This document shows, piece by piece, positions 26,243 to 34,356 of a stretch of DNA of 64,000 nucleotides. The position numbers were made by a program, and so were the translations under genes. Every line of letters starts with the position of its first letter. Positions within the stretch are counted from its first letter, which is position 1. The notes beneath the pieces were generated by a model. The model was not told the origin of the DNA and made no database searches. It was given only the letters and a program-made list of their open reading frames with translations. The DNA is from Mycobacterium ahvazicum (GTDB lineage: Bacteria; Actinomycetota; Actinomycetes; Mycobacteriales; Mycobacteriaceae). The DNA lies in contig NZ_FXEG02000001.1 in the NCBI RefSeq assembly GCF_900176255.2, positions 124,001-188,000 on the forward strand, written 5' to 3'.

Positions 26243-26278
26243 CGGGTTTAGGCTTCCGGCTAGGCGAAAGGAGACATC

Positions 26279-26755
26279 ATGACTGTCACCGTTGTCGACG
26301 CAGGACCCCGACAAGTGAGCCGATCGGTCGAAGTGGCCGCCCCGGCCTCGGAGCTGTACGCCCTTGCGGCCGATCCCAGGCGCCACCGCGAGCTCGACGG
26401 GTCGGGCACGGTTTGCGACAACATCTCCACACCGTCCGAAATGGTTGTCGGGTCCAGGTTTTCGACCAAGATGAAGATGTTCGGGGTGCCCTACCGCATC
26501 ACCAGCACGATGACCACGCTGAAGCCGAACGAAGTCGTCGAATGGCGACACCCGGTGGGCCACCGCTGGCGTTGGGACTTCGAAGCGCTCTCGCCGACCC
26601 TGACCAAGGTCACCGAGACCTTCGACTACCGCGACGCGGGTCCCATCAAAAACAGCCTGAAGTAGTACGAGCGGATGGGGTTCGTGAAGGGCAACGCGTC
26701 CGGCATCGAAGCGACTTTGGCCAAGCTGCGCGCCCGGTACGCGGGGAAATCGTGA
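26279..26755 (+). pseudogene. SRPBCC gene interrupted by an in-frame TAG
   Basis: The frame from ATG 26279 (good AAGGAG upstream) encodes a polyketide-cyclase-like SRPBCC domain ([36 protein letters not shown]) and stops at TAG 26663-26665 after 128 residues. Reading straight through in the same frame gives YERMGFVKGNASGIEATL and a further stop at 26753-26755, exactly the C-terminal helix expected for this family. The context AAG-TAG-TAC suggests a tyrosine codon TAC changed to TAG. The break removes the helix that closes the ligand pocket. A sequencing error or a recent nonsense mutation are the alternatives to true stop-codon readthrough. Confidence 0.75.
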
Positions 26756-26821
26756 ACGCCATCGCAGCCTGAATCGTGGTCCCTTCGGAAGACCAGCCCG
26801 CCCACCGAAGGACGTACATCG

Positions 26822-27325
26822 ATGACCCGCAGCGCCGCCCCCATCGCAGCAACGCGCCACCAGCTCTCGGAATCACTGATTCGCTTGGGCCACCTGATCA
26901 GTCGGTACGGGCTGGCCGTCGTCTTGGCCTGGATCGGGTTCGGCAAGTACGTGAAGATGGAATCCCGGGTGCTGATCGAACACAACCCGCTGATGAGTTG
27001 GGTCTACGACGTGTTCAGCGTCACGACCGTCGCCCGCGGGCTGGGGACGATGGAAATCGTTGCTGCCCTACTCATTGCGTTGCGTCCGGTGTGGCCGCGG
27101 GTGTCTGCGATCGGCAGCGCCCTAGCGGTGGTGCTGTTCTTGGGAACCTTGAGCTTTCTGTTCACCACCCCCGGCGTGGTCTCGACGCACGCCGCCGGTC
27201 TGCCCGTGCTGTCGGCACTGCCGGGCCAGTTCCTGCTGAAGGACTTGGTGCTGATCGGGGTGGCGCTATGGACGCTCGGCGACGCGTTGCGTGAACAGCG
27301 TTCCCCGGATGAGGCTTTTGGCTGA
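26822..27325 (+). CDS. DUF417-family membrane protein (YkgB/RclC-like)
   Basis: A 167-residue protein with four hydrophobic segments. The motif RYGLAVVLAWIGFGKYVKME at about residues 28-47, the following NPLMSWVYDVF and the late LPGQFLLKDLVLIGVALW are characteristic of DUF417. Some proteobacterial members belong to the reactive-chlorine (RclC) response; a role in mycobacteria is unknown. The 3' end overlaps the convergent TetR gene by 60 bases, so expression of the pair may be mutually limiting. Confidence 0.82.
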   Translation: MTRSAAPIAATRHQLSESLIRLGHLISRYGLAVVLAWIGFGKYVKMESRVLIEHNPLMSWVYDVFSVTTVARGLGTMEIVAALLIALRPVWPRVSAIGSALAVVLFLGTLSFLFTTPGVVSTHAAGLPVLSALPGQFLLKDLVLIGVALWTLGDALREQRSPDEAFG

Positions 27326-27874
27326 AGCGAGGGCGGCTCGGTAGGTCTGCGGCGCCAAGCTGTCCGCCTGCTCCGAGAGCCCCCGGGTCAGCGCGCAGAT
27401 CGCTTCGACGGTCGACCGGGTGTCGGTGTCGCCGGACAGTGTCCCGCGTTGCGCGGCGTCGTCGACGATCTCGAACACGACGTCGTGCAACGCCTTGGAT
27501 CCCGGCGATCTCGTTGTGCCCGCGGCGCGCAGTGCTCGCAAAAACCCGGTCAGGTAGGGATAGTCGCGGACCAGGTCCGTCGACTCATCGAGCACCGCGT
27601 CGAGTCGGTCGGTGACGTTCTCGTGCAGCGCGGCGGCCGCCCGCAGCCGAGGCGCGACGATGGCTTCGATCTCCTCGCCGGTCGCGCTGAGCAGTTCGGA
27701 CTTGTTCGGAAAGTAGTGATAGAGGCTGCCGCTGGTCATCTCGGCGGCCCGGGCGATCTGGCGAATGGTCGCCTGCGAGTAGCCGACTTCGGCGACGCAG
27801 CGCATTGCCGCGGCGATGATCCGGCGGCGCGTCTCCTCGCTGTCCGCGCCCACCGGGCGCCCGAGCTGAGTCAC
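27266..27874 (-). CDS. TetR-family regulator, coupled to TRIC channel gene
   Basis: I start it at GTG 27874, which overlaps the TRIC stop as GTGA; the longer frame to 28000 lies inside the TRIC gene. The 202-residue product begins TQLGRPVGADSEETRRRIIAAAMRCVAEVGY, followed by a full TetR helix-turn-helix (ATIRQIARAAEMTSGSLYHYFPNKSELL). It is clearly paralogous to the TetR at 28649, sharing LGRPVGA-x-x-EETRRRII and the same domain layout. Translational coupling with the channel gene suggests joint control of that gene. Confidence 0.87.
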   Translation of the reverse strand: MTQLGRPVGADSEETRRRIIAAAMRCVAEVGYSQATIRQIARAAEMTSGSLYHYFPNKSELLSATGEEIEAIVAPRLRAAAALHENVTDRLDAVLDESTDLVRDYPYLTGFLRALRAAGTTRSPGSKALHDVVFEIVDDAAQRGTLSGDTDTRSTVEAICALTRGLSEQADSLAPQTYRAALASAKSLIRGTLFTQRVAERP

Positions 27875-28569
27875 TGGTCGTCGGGGCGGGGCGCTCGTCT
27901 GCCGATCCGGATGCGCCACGCCCGCTTCCGCCGTGTTAAGTAGTAGTCGGTGGTCAAACTCTCTGAAAGTCGCCAGCCCCGCCACCGGGCCAGTAGACAC
28001 AGGCCCGAGCCGACGACGATTCCCGCCAATTCCCCCAGCGGCGCCTGACCGTAACGGGAGAGCAGCACCACGGTGCCACTGGCCGCCACCGCGGGTGTCG
28101 CGTAAAGCGTGTTACCCCCGAAGATGGCCGGAGTGCGATTTACCGCCAGGTCTCGCAGCGCCCCACCGCCGACAGCACTGATTGTCCCTAGCAAAATGGC
28201 TGGGAGCCAGGACAATCCGGCTGCTAATGTCTTCACCGCGCCCGCCACCGCCCAAGTGCCCAACGCCAGTGCATCGACGACCGGATAGGTCAGCGACCAG
28301 ACCCGCGCCCGCAGCGGTATCAGAAAAGCGACCGCCGCTCCGGCCAGCGCAACCACGACGTAAAGGGTGTCTGTCAATGCCACCGGCGGCCCGTGCTGCA
28401 ACAGGGTGTCTCGGATCAAGCCGCCGCCGAGTCCGGACAGAATCGCGAGCGCAACGAATCCCACAGGGTCCATGCGGAATTCGCGCGCCACGACGCCACC
28501 GAGTACGGCGTTGACGAATACGCCGGCCAAATCGATAGCGCGCGAGAACTCCCCCAACGCGAGGTTCAC
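27871..28569 (-). CDS. TRIC-family cation channel (UPF0126/YadS-like)
   Basis: A 232-residue protein with about seven hydrophobic helices and an internal repeat. The first copy has VLGGVVAREFRMDPVGFVALAILSGLGGGLIRDTLL and the second LLGTISAVGGGALRDLAVNRTPAIF; the paired GGG-x-x-RD motifs are the hallmark of prokaryotic TRIC (UPF0126) channels. These trimers conduct monovalent cations across the membrane. The basic C-terminus (TRRKRAWRIRIGRRAPR) is cytoplasmic in character. It diverges from one TetR gene and overlaps another, an unusual double-regulator setting. Confidence 0.87.
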   Translation of the reverse strand: MNLALGEFSRAIDLAGVFVNAVLGGVVAREFRMDPVGFVALAILSGLGGGLIRDTLLQHGPPVALTDTLYVVVALAGAAVAFLIPLRARVWSLTYPVVDALALGTWAVAGAVKTLAAGLSWLPAILLGTISAVGGGALRDLAVNRTPAIFGGNTLYATPAVAASGTVVLLSRYGQAPLGELAGIVVGSGLCLLARWRGWRLSESLTTDYYLTRRKRAWRIRIGRRAPRPDDQ

Positions 28570-28597
28570 GGCCGCTCACCTCCGGATTCATCGGTCG

Positions 28598-28613
28598 GTC
28601 AAATATATTCGAC
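28598..28613. promoter_or_regulatory. 16-base palindrome, candidate TetR operator
   Basis: GTCAAATATATTCGAC is a palindrome with one mismatched pair (positions 4 and 13), centred on an AT-rich core. It lies in the 79-base gap between the divergent TRIC and TetR (28649) genes. Either of the two paralogous TetR proteins could bind it. No second copy was noticed near the other TetR gene, which lacks its own promoter. Confidence 0.5.
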
Positions 28614-28648
28614 GTTGAACTGCGCCCGGGGTCGAAGGGTGGGCAACC

Positions 28649-29296
28649 ATGCGAGCGAAGACACAGCTGGGTCGCCCTGTCGGCGCCAGCGGCGAAGAGA
28701 CCCGCCGCCGCATCATCGTCGCGACGATGAGATGTGTGGCGCGGGCCGGCTACGCCAAGGCGACGATCCGTGAGATCGCCCGGATGGCCGACATGACCAG
28801 CGCCAGCCTGTACAACTACTTTCCGAACAAGTCCGAACTGATCAAGGCAGCCGTAGCGGCCAGAACCGACACGGCCATGCCCCGGCTGCGCCGGGCCGCG
28901 GAAGGACCGGGCAACATCGTCGACCGGATCGAAGCGGTGCTCGACGAATCCGGTCAATTGATGCGTGAGTATCCGGACCTGGCCGCTTTCGAATTTGCGA
29001 TCCGGGCCGAAACCGGTGCGGCGCCGCTGCGGCCGAAGGCCCGCGGGAAGCCGAAAAACCCGGGGTTCGAAGCATTTCGCGAGATCATCGAGGGCGTCGT
29101 CGAGGACGCCTGTCAGGGCGGCGAGCTGGGTGGTCAGCCGGATTCGCGGGCGGTGGTCGCCGCGATCTACGCGTTGGTCTATGGCCTGACGGAGCTGGCA
29201 GCCACGCTCGCGCCGCAGGACTACCACGCGGCTTTGAGCTCGGCGAAAGTACTGGTCAGGGGCGCTTTGTTCGAGGAGCAACCGACGAGTCCTTGA
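28649..29296 (+). CDS. TetR-family regulator, paralogue of the 27266 gene
   Basis: A 215-residue TetR starting MRAKTQLGRPVGASGEETRR. The helix-turn-helix reads ATIREIARMADMTSASLYNYFPNKSELI at about residues 39-66. Its N-terminal half closely parallels the TetR at 27266, and the C-terminal halves also align (ALAPQxYxAALSSAK). The pair arose by duplication or joint recruitment around the TRIC gene. It reads toward the Baeyer-Villiger genes, which begin 52 bases after the stop, so those may also be targets. Confidence 0.9.
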   Translation: MRAKTQLGRPVGASGEETRRRIIVATMRCVARAGYAKATIREIARMADMTSASLYNYFPNKSELIKAAVAARTDTAMPRLRRAAEGPGNIVDRIEAVLDESGQLMREYPDLAAFEFAIRAETGAAPLRPKARGKPKNPGFEAFREIIEGVVEDACQGGELGGQPDSRAVVAAIYALVYGLTELAATLAPQDYHAALSSAKVLVRGALFEEQPTSP

Positions 29297-29348
29297 TACG
29301 ATCAAGCGATTGATTATAGAGTCGACGCACGAAGAGCGGAGTCGGGTC

Positions 29349-31142
29349 TTGACCGAAACTGTTGGGTACGCGTTCGACGTCGATGCGCTGCGGCGCAAGT
29401 ATGCCGAGGAACGCGCGCGCCGGTTGCGGCCCGACGGGATCGACCAGTACGTGGAGATCGCCGGCGACTTCGCTCATTTCGCCGAAGATCCTTGGGTAGA
29501 CGGGGAATTCACCCGTGAGCCGCGCACCGATGAGGTCGATGTGGCGATCGTGGGAGCCGGCTTCGGCGGCTTGCTGACCGGGGTGCGGCTGCGCGAGCTC
29601 GGCGTGAAAAGTGTCCGGCTGATCGACCGGGCGGCCGACGTCGGTGGCACCTGGTACTGGAATCGGTATCCGGGGATCGCCTGCGATGTCGAGTCCTACG
29701 TCTACATCCCGCTGCTGGAAGAACTCGGCTACATCCCGGTGGAGAAATACGCCCAGGGGGCCGAGATCTTTGCGCACTGCCAGCGCATCGCAAGAGAATA
29801 CGACCTCTACCGCGACGCGTGCCTGCGCACCGACGTACAGGAGATACGTTGGGAGTCAGGTGAATCCCGCTGGATCCTTCGTACCAACCGGGGTGACGAG
29901 ATGCGGGCCAAGTTCGTCTCGATGGCCAACGGTTATCAAGCCAAACCCAAACTGCCCGGCATTCCCGGAATCGGAACGTTTCGCGGCCACACATTCCACA
30001 CCAGCCGCTGGGATTACGGCTACACCGGCAAGAAGCTGGAGAACCTGGCCGGCCGGCGCGTCGGCATCATCGGCACCGGCGCGACCGCCGTCCAATGCGT
30101 GCCGCATCTGGGTGCCGCTGCGCAGCACCTCTACGTCTTCCAGCGCACCCCCTCGTCGGTCGATGTGCGCGCCAATGCGGCTACGGATCCGCAGTGGGTC
30201 AACACATTACAGCCGGGCTGGCAGCGTCGGCGCATCCAGAACTTTCAGATCCTGACCGCGGGCGGGCAGGCGCCCGAGGACCTTGTCGCCGACGCCTGGA
30301 CGAGCATCACCCGCAAGCTGCCGGTGATGCGCCACGACGGAGACGGGTCGGTGGACCCGGAGCAACGTGGCCGCGATATCGAGCTCGCGGACTTTGCCAA
30401 AATGGAGGAAATCCGCGCCCGAGTCGAGGGGATCGTCACCGACCGCGCCACCGCCGAGGCGCTCAAACCCTGGTACGGCTATTTCTGCAAGCGCCCCTGC
30501 TTCCACGACGACTACCTGCAAACTTTCAACCGGGACAACGTGACACTGGTCGACACTCGCGGTCTCGGGGTGGAGCAAATCACCGAGTCCGGCGTCGTCG
30601 TCGACGGTGTGCCCTACGAGTTGGACTGCCTGATCTTCGCCACGGGTTTCGAAGTCGGCACCGATTACAGCCGGCGCACCGGCTTTGAGCTGATCGGGCG
30701 CGACGGCGTGAGCCTGACCGAGCGCTGGAGTGACGGCGTGCGAACCTTTCAGGGTCTGTGCGCCAACGGTTTTCCGAACTGCTTCATCGAGAGCATCTCG
30801 CAAGCGGGATTGACGGTGAATTTCCCATACCTGCTGGACGTGCAGGCCACCCACGCCGCCTGGATCATCGCGTGGGCTCTTGAGCACGGCGCCACCGAGG
30901 TCGAGGCGTCGCCCGCCGCCGAAGCCGCGTGGGTCGACACGGTGGTCGCGCGCTCGACCGCGACCGCCGAGCGCGCCAGGACGTGCACGCCCGGTTACTA
31001 CAACCGCGAGGGTAAGGCCGACGCGAAGACCCGACAGGGCAGCTTCTTCTTCGGCACGCCAACGGAATACGCCGACATCCTTACGGCCTGGCGGGCACAG
31101 GGCGATCTGGCCGGGTTCGACATTCGCCGAGCCGGCCCGTGA
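29349..31142 (+). CDS. Baeyer-Villiger-type FAD monooxygenase (597 aa)
   Basis: I choose TTG 29349 (TETVGYAFDVDALRRKY), preceded by AGCGGAG; a TTG at 29310 is the longer option. The 597-residue enzyme has a first Rossmann GAGFGG (about 69-74), the Baeyer-Villiger fingerprint FxGxxxHxxxW at about 211-221, and a second Rossmann GTGATA (about 242-247). It would use FAD and NADPH to insert oxygen next to a ketone, forming an ester or lactone. The N-terminal extension of about 60 residues is typical of the cyclohexanone/steroid monooxygenase-like subgroup. It overlaps the next monooxygenase by four bases (GTGA). Confidence 0.88.
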   Translation: MTETVGYAFDVDALRRKYAEERARRLRPDGIDQYVEIAGDFAHFAEDPWVDGEFTREPRTDEVDVAIVGAGFGGLLTGVRLRELGVKSVRLIDRAADVGGTWYWNRYPGIACDVESYVYIPLLEELGYIPVEKYAQGAEIFAHCQRIAREYDLYRDACLRTDVQEIRWESGESRWILRTNRGDEMRAKFVSMANGYQAKPKLPGIPGIGTFRGHTFHTSRWDYGYTGKKLENLAGRRVGIIGTGATAVQCVPHLGAAAQHLYVFQRTPSSVDVRANAATDPQWVNTLQPGWQRRRIQNFQILTAGGQAPEDLVADAWTSITRKLPVMRHDGDGSVDPEQRGRDIELADFAKMEEIRARVEGIVTDRATAEALKPWYGYFCKRPCFHDDYLQTFNRDNVTLVDTRGLGVEQITESGVVVDGVPYELDCLIFATGFEVGTDYSRRTGFELIGRDGVSLTERWSDGVRTFQGLCANGFPNCFIESISQAGLTVNFPYLLDVQATHAAWIIAWALEHGATEVEASPAAEAAWVDTVVARSTATAERARTCTPGYYNREGKADAKTRQGSFFFGTPTEYADILTAWRAQGDLAGFDIRRAGP

Positions 31143-32701
31143 AGTACCTGCTCGGTCGGGCCCGCGCGGCGACCCGGCGGCGACGCTCGCCCAGGGTGGC
31201 GATCATCGGCGCGGGATTCGGCGGGCTGGGAGCGGCGGTGGCGTGCCGCCGGGCCGGCATCGACGACCTGGTGATCATCGAGGCCGGCGACGGCGTCGGC
31301 GGAACCTGGCGGCGCAACACCTATCCCGGCGCCGCCTGCGATATCCAAAGCCACCTCTACTCGTTTTCGTTCGCGCCCAACAGATCCTGGAGCCGGACCT
31401 ACGCCCGGCAGCCCGAGATTCTCGCCTACCTGGAGTCGGTGGCCGACGATTTCGACCTGCGCCGTCACCTACGGCTCGAGACCAGGGTGCGCTCGGTGGA
31501 ATGGAATGCGGATACCTGGAGCTGGCAGTGCCGGCTGGAACGCGATGGCCGCGCCAGCACGCTGACCGCCGACGTGGTGGTCTGCGCCGTCGGACTGTTC
31601 GGGTCGTTGAAGCTGCCGGATATAATGGGCCTCAAAGATTTTCGTGGCTTCGTCATGCACACCGCACAGTGGGATCACGACTTGGCGGTGGCGGGCAAGA
31701 AGGTGGCGGTGATCGGCACCGGCGCCAGCGGGATCCAGGTCGTTCCCGAACTGGCGAAGGTCGCCGGACAAGTGACGGTCTTTCAGCGCACTCCGCCGTG
31801 GATGGTTCCCAAGGACGACCGTCCGTACAGCGCATCCGAATTGGCGGAGTTCCGGCGCAACCCATTGGCGGTGCCGCGGACCCGCTGGAAGATCTGGAAG
31901 TTCCAGCATGACAACACTGCGACGTTCGCCGACGACCCGGTGGTCGCCGCGCGCACTCAGATCTCCATCTCGTTCCTGGAGCGCACCGTGGCCGACGAAC
32001 AGCTGCGGCGCGCCCTGACGCCGGATTATCCGTTCCGCTGTAAGCGCGTGCTGCTCGGCGACGACTACTACCGGGCGCTGCAGCAGGACAACGTCGCGCT
32101 CGTCACCGACCCGATCGACCGGATCACCGAAACGTCCATCGTCACGACGGCGGGTGGAGTCGTCGATGTCGACGTGATCGTGCTGGCCACCGGATTCGAG
32201 ACGTCGCGCTACCTGTCGGGGATTGACGTGATCGGCACCGGCGGGCAGCACCTGCACGAACGCTGGGGGGAGGACCCCAGCGCGTACCTGGGCGCGGCAG
32301 TCGCCGGCTTCCCGAACTTCTTCATGCTGTACGGACCCAACACCAACCAGGGCGGCAACTCGATCGTCTACATCCTCGAGGCCGGTGCCCGGCTGGTGGC
32401 CAGCGCGGTCACCCGGTTGGCGCGGCGCGGCGGCTATCTCGAGGTGCGTCCCGAGGCCGAAAAACGGTACAACGAACTGCTTTCGGCCGACTTGGAGCGC
32501 ACCATCTGGACTCAGTGTGACAGCTACTTTCGGTCACCTACCGGCCGGATCGTCACGCAATGGCCCTACACCGAACTGGAATACGCGCGCCGGACCTGGC
32601 GGCTGCGAACCCGCGACTGGCTGCACCGCACCGGCGTTGCTCCGCGACGGCTATCCGGGGCCGAAATCAATTATGCCGCAGATCAATTCACCGGCGGTTA
32701 G
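31139..32701 (+). CDS. Second Baeyer-Villiger-type FAD monooxygenase (520 aa)
   Basis: Starting at GTG 31139 inside the previous stop, the 520-residue product has GAGFGG (about 24-29), FxGxxxHxxxW at 168-178, and GTGASG (about 193-198). It lacks the N-terminal extension of its neighbour and belongs to a different subgroup. Two coupled monooxygenases could act on successive or alternative ketone substrates. The C-terminal end overlaps, on the opposite strand, codons that still read as the tail of a zinc alcohol dehydrogenase. The last 20 residues may therefore be an extension gained by read-through into old sequence. Confidence 0.88.
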   Translation: MKYLLGRARAATRRRRSPRVAIIGAGFGGLGAAVACRRAGIDDLVIIEAGDGVGGTWRRNTYPGAACDIQSHLYSFSFAPNRSWSRTYARQPEILAYLESVADDFDLRRHLRLETRVRSVEWNADTWSWQCRLERDGRASTLTADVVVCAVGLFGSLKLPDIMGLKDFRGFVMHTAQWDHDLAVAGKKVAVIGTGASGIQVVPELAKVAGQVTVFQRTPPWMVPKDDRPYSASELAEFRRNPLAVPRTRWKIWKFQHDNTATFADDPVVAARTQISISFLERTVADEQLRRALTPDYPFRCKRVLLGDDYYRALQQDNVALVTDPIDRITETSIVTTAGGVVDVDVIVLATGFETSRYLSGIDVIGTGGQHLHERWGEDPSAYLGAAVAGFPNFFMLYGPNTNQGGNSIVYILEAGARLVASAVTRLARRGGYLEVRPEAEKRYNELLSADLERTIWTQCDSYFRSPTGRIVTQWPYTELEYARRTWRLRTRDWLHRTGVAPRRLSGAEINYAADQFTGG

Positions 32702-32742
32702 GTCGCGGTAGGCTTCGTTGATATCGTCGAGGCCAGGCGCTA
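32651..32742 (-). pseudogene. C-terminal remnant of a zinc alcohol dehydrogenase
   Basis: On the minus strand, codons from about 32742 down to a TAG at 32651-32653 read APGLDDINEAYRDLTAG, then ELICGIIDF and GPG. This matches the usual C-terminus of medium-chain zinc alcohol dehydrogenases (DINEAY...L..G...RG.I.F). No start or upstream part remains; the frame meets the DUF2252 stop region at 32740. It is most simply the tail of an ADH gene lost by deletion. Only about 30 codons support it. Confidence 0.5.
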
Positions 32743-34140
32743 TCGCGCGGGATCCTCGGCAACCTCGATCTCGCCGGCCGCGGCCGCCGCGCGCAGTTGA
32801 TGAAAGTCGTCGAGGGACTTATCGGCGTAGGCGTACGACCATTCGGCGACCGCTTCGTGCACCCCATTGCTGGTGCCGACGTAGCCCCGCAGGATCGAGG
32901 CATTCGCGCTCTGCGCGTGCGCCCGCGCCAACAGCACCGCGCACGCGGTCACGTAATCGGTAAACGTGGACGGCGACATGCCCTCGGTCTCGATGGTGCC
33001 CTTCATGTCGTGGAACTGGCGGACGTAATAATCGCGGCCGTCCTTGCGGGTCGATCCGAGGAAGACGTCCGACATGGCCTGCAGGATCAGTTGCCCATCG
33101 GTGACGCGCACCCCTTGGCCATGGGCCTCGATCGCCGCGGTCAGGCTCTCGGGCTGAGGCCACCCGCCGTGTTCGTCGAGCACTGAACGGGTGGCCTCCT
33201 TGATCTGCAGGATCAATGGCGTGTCGTTCGGGCCTACCAGTATGACCAGGTAGCAACGGGTCCCGACGCTGCCGACACCAACCACGCGTAGTGCGACGTC
33301 GGTGACCCGGAAGTGTGACAGCAGCAGCGCGACGTCGGCAGGCACCGCGGTCAGATACTCCTGAATCGACTCCACCAGCGGGGCCTCGACGTCCTCGTCG
33401 ACATGTTGCAGCACGGGTGGCGCCTCCCGCAGGCGCGGCGTCCCGTCGGGCCCAATCTCGGTGATTTGCTTGAAGACTCGCGCCGACGTCCGGGTACGCG
33501 CCCGCGATATCGTCTTCTGGATCACCGCCTGCAGGCCCTTGGACATCGTCCCGGTGTAGTGCTCGGGCTCCACCCGCAAGTAGTAGCGCTCCAGGACGTC
33601 CATCTCCTCGAGCATCGCCTCCAGGCTGCGCTGGTAACCCACCAGCGCCTGCTCGACGCAACGCCGGATGGCCTTGCCGGAGTATTCGGCGTGACGGCCC
33701 CCGATGACCGCGCTGGTGATCAGGCGCTTGACATCCCACTCGGCCGGGGCGACGGCGGCCTCGTCGAAGTCGTTCAGGTCGAAGACGATCGAGCGATGCG
33801 GGGCGGCATACAGGCCGAAGTTGGAGATATGCGCATCACCGCAGCACATGATCTCGATCCCGGTCGACGGGCTCGCGGCCAGATCGGCCGCCATGACCGC
33901 TGCCGAGCCCCGGTAGAAGGCGAACGGGTCGGCGAGCATTCGGGCGAACCGCAGCGGAACGAGTTCGCTTATCCGCCCGGCATTTTGGGCGACGAGAATT
34001 TCGGTCGCGGATTGCGAGGCGGGAGTCAGCTGCGCGAGGGAGCGTCGTGGGACGGACTTGCGCAGCGCCCGGCCGCGGGCCACATCTTCGCCCGGAACTT
34101 CGAGGTCGATCAAGCGGTCACGCAACACCCGTTGCGGCAT
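32740..34140 (-). CDS. DUF2252-family protein
   Basis: From ATG 34140 (MPQRVLRDRLIDLEVPGED) the product is 466 residues; a longer frame to 34314 adds a low-complexity head unlike the family. The core CCGDAHISNFGLYAAPHRSIVFDLNDFDEA and EWDVKRLITSAVIGGR are hallmark DUF2252 motifs, with the HxxN and D resembling aminoglycoside-phosphotransferase-type kinases. The enzymatic activity of the family is unproven. No signal peptide is seen, so cytoplasmic. It lies downstream of the DUF2254 gene on the same strand, separated by a hairpin. Confidence 0.85.
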   Translation of the reverse strand: MPQRVLRDRLIDLEVPGEDVARGRALRKSVPRRSLAQLTPASQSATEILVAQNAGRISELVPLRFARMLADPFAFYRGSAAVMAADLAASPSTGIEIMCCGDAHISNFGLYAAPHRSIVFDLNDFDEAAVAPAEWDVKRLITSAVIGGRHAEYSGKAIRRCVEQALVGYQRSLEAMLEEMDVLERYYLRVEPEHYTGTMSKGLQAVIQKTISRARTRTSARVFKQITEIGPDGTPRLREAPPVLQHVDEDVEAPLVESIQEYLTAVPADVALLLSHFRVTDVALRVVGVGSVGTRCYLVILVGPNDTPLILQIKEATRSVLDEHGGWPQPESLTAAIEAHGQGVRVTDGQLILQAMSDVFLGSTRKDGRDYYVRQFHDMKGTIETEGMSPSTFTDYVTACAVLLARAHAQSANASILRGYVGTSNGVHEAVAEWSYAYADKSLDDFHQLRAAAAAGEIEVAEDPAR

Positions 34141-34295
34141 GCGCTCAGCATACGTAGGGGGTCGTGGCCGCGATAGATCTGGTGATCGCGAGTCTGCGGC
34201 GATCGAACACCAAAGGGCTCCTCGCGTCCCCGAAAGCTCCGTACCGCAACACGTTTCGTCTACTCCGGAGGCCTCTGACGCGGCGAATGGCGCTC

Positions 34296-34326
34296 CCGCA
34301 CCCCGTTCGCGCACCGCGGGGTGCGG
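34296..34326. terminator. 10-base-pair hairpin downstream of DUF2254 gene
   Basis: CCGCACCCCG (34296-34305) and CGGGGTGCGG (34317-34326) form an exact 10-base stem with an 11-base loop, 31 bases past the DUF2254 stop (minus strand). No T-tract follows, which is common for mycobacterial terminator-like hairpins. The rest of the 216-base gap shows nothing else. Confidence 0.4.
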
Positions 34327-34356
34327 TTCAGTTCCCCAGCGCGAGATTTATGCGCG

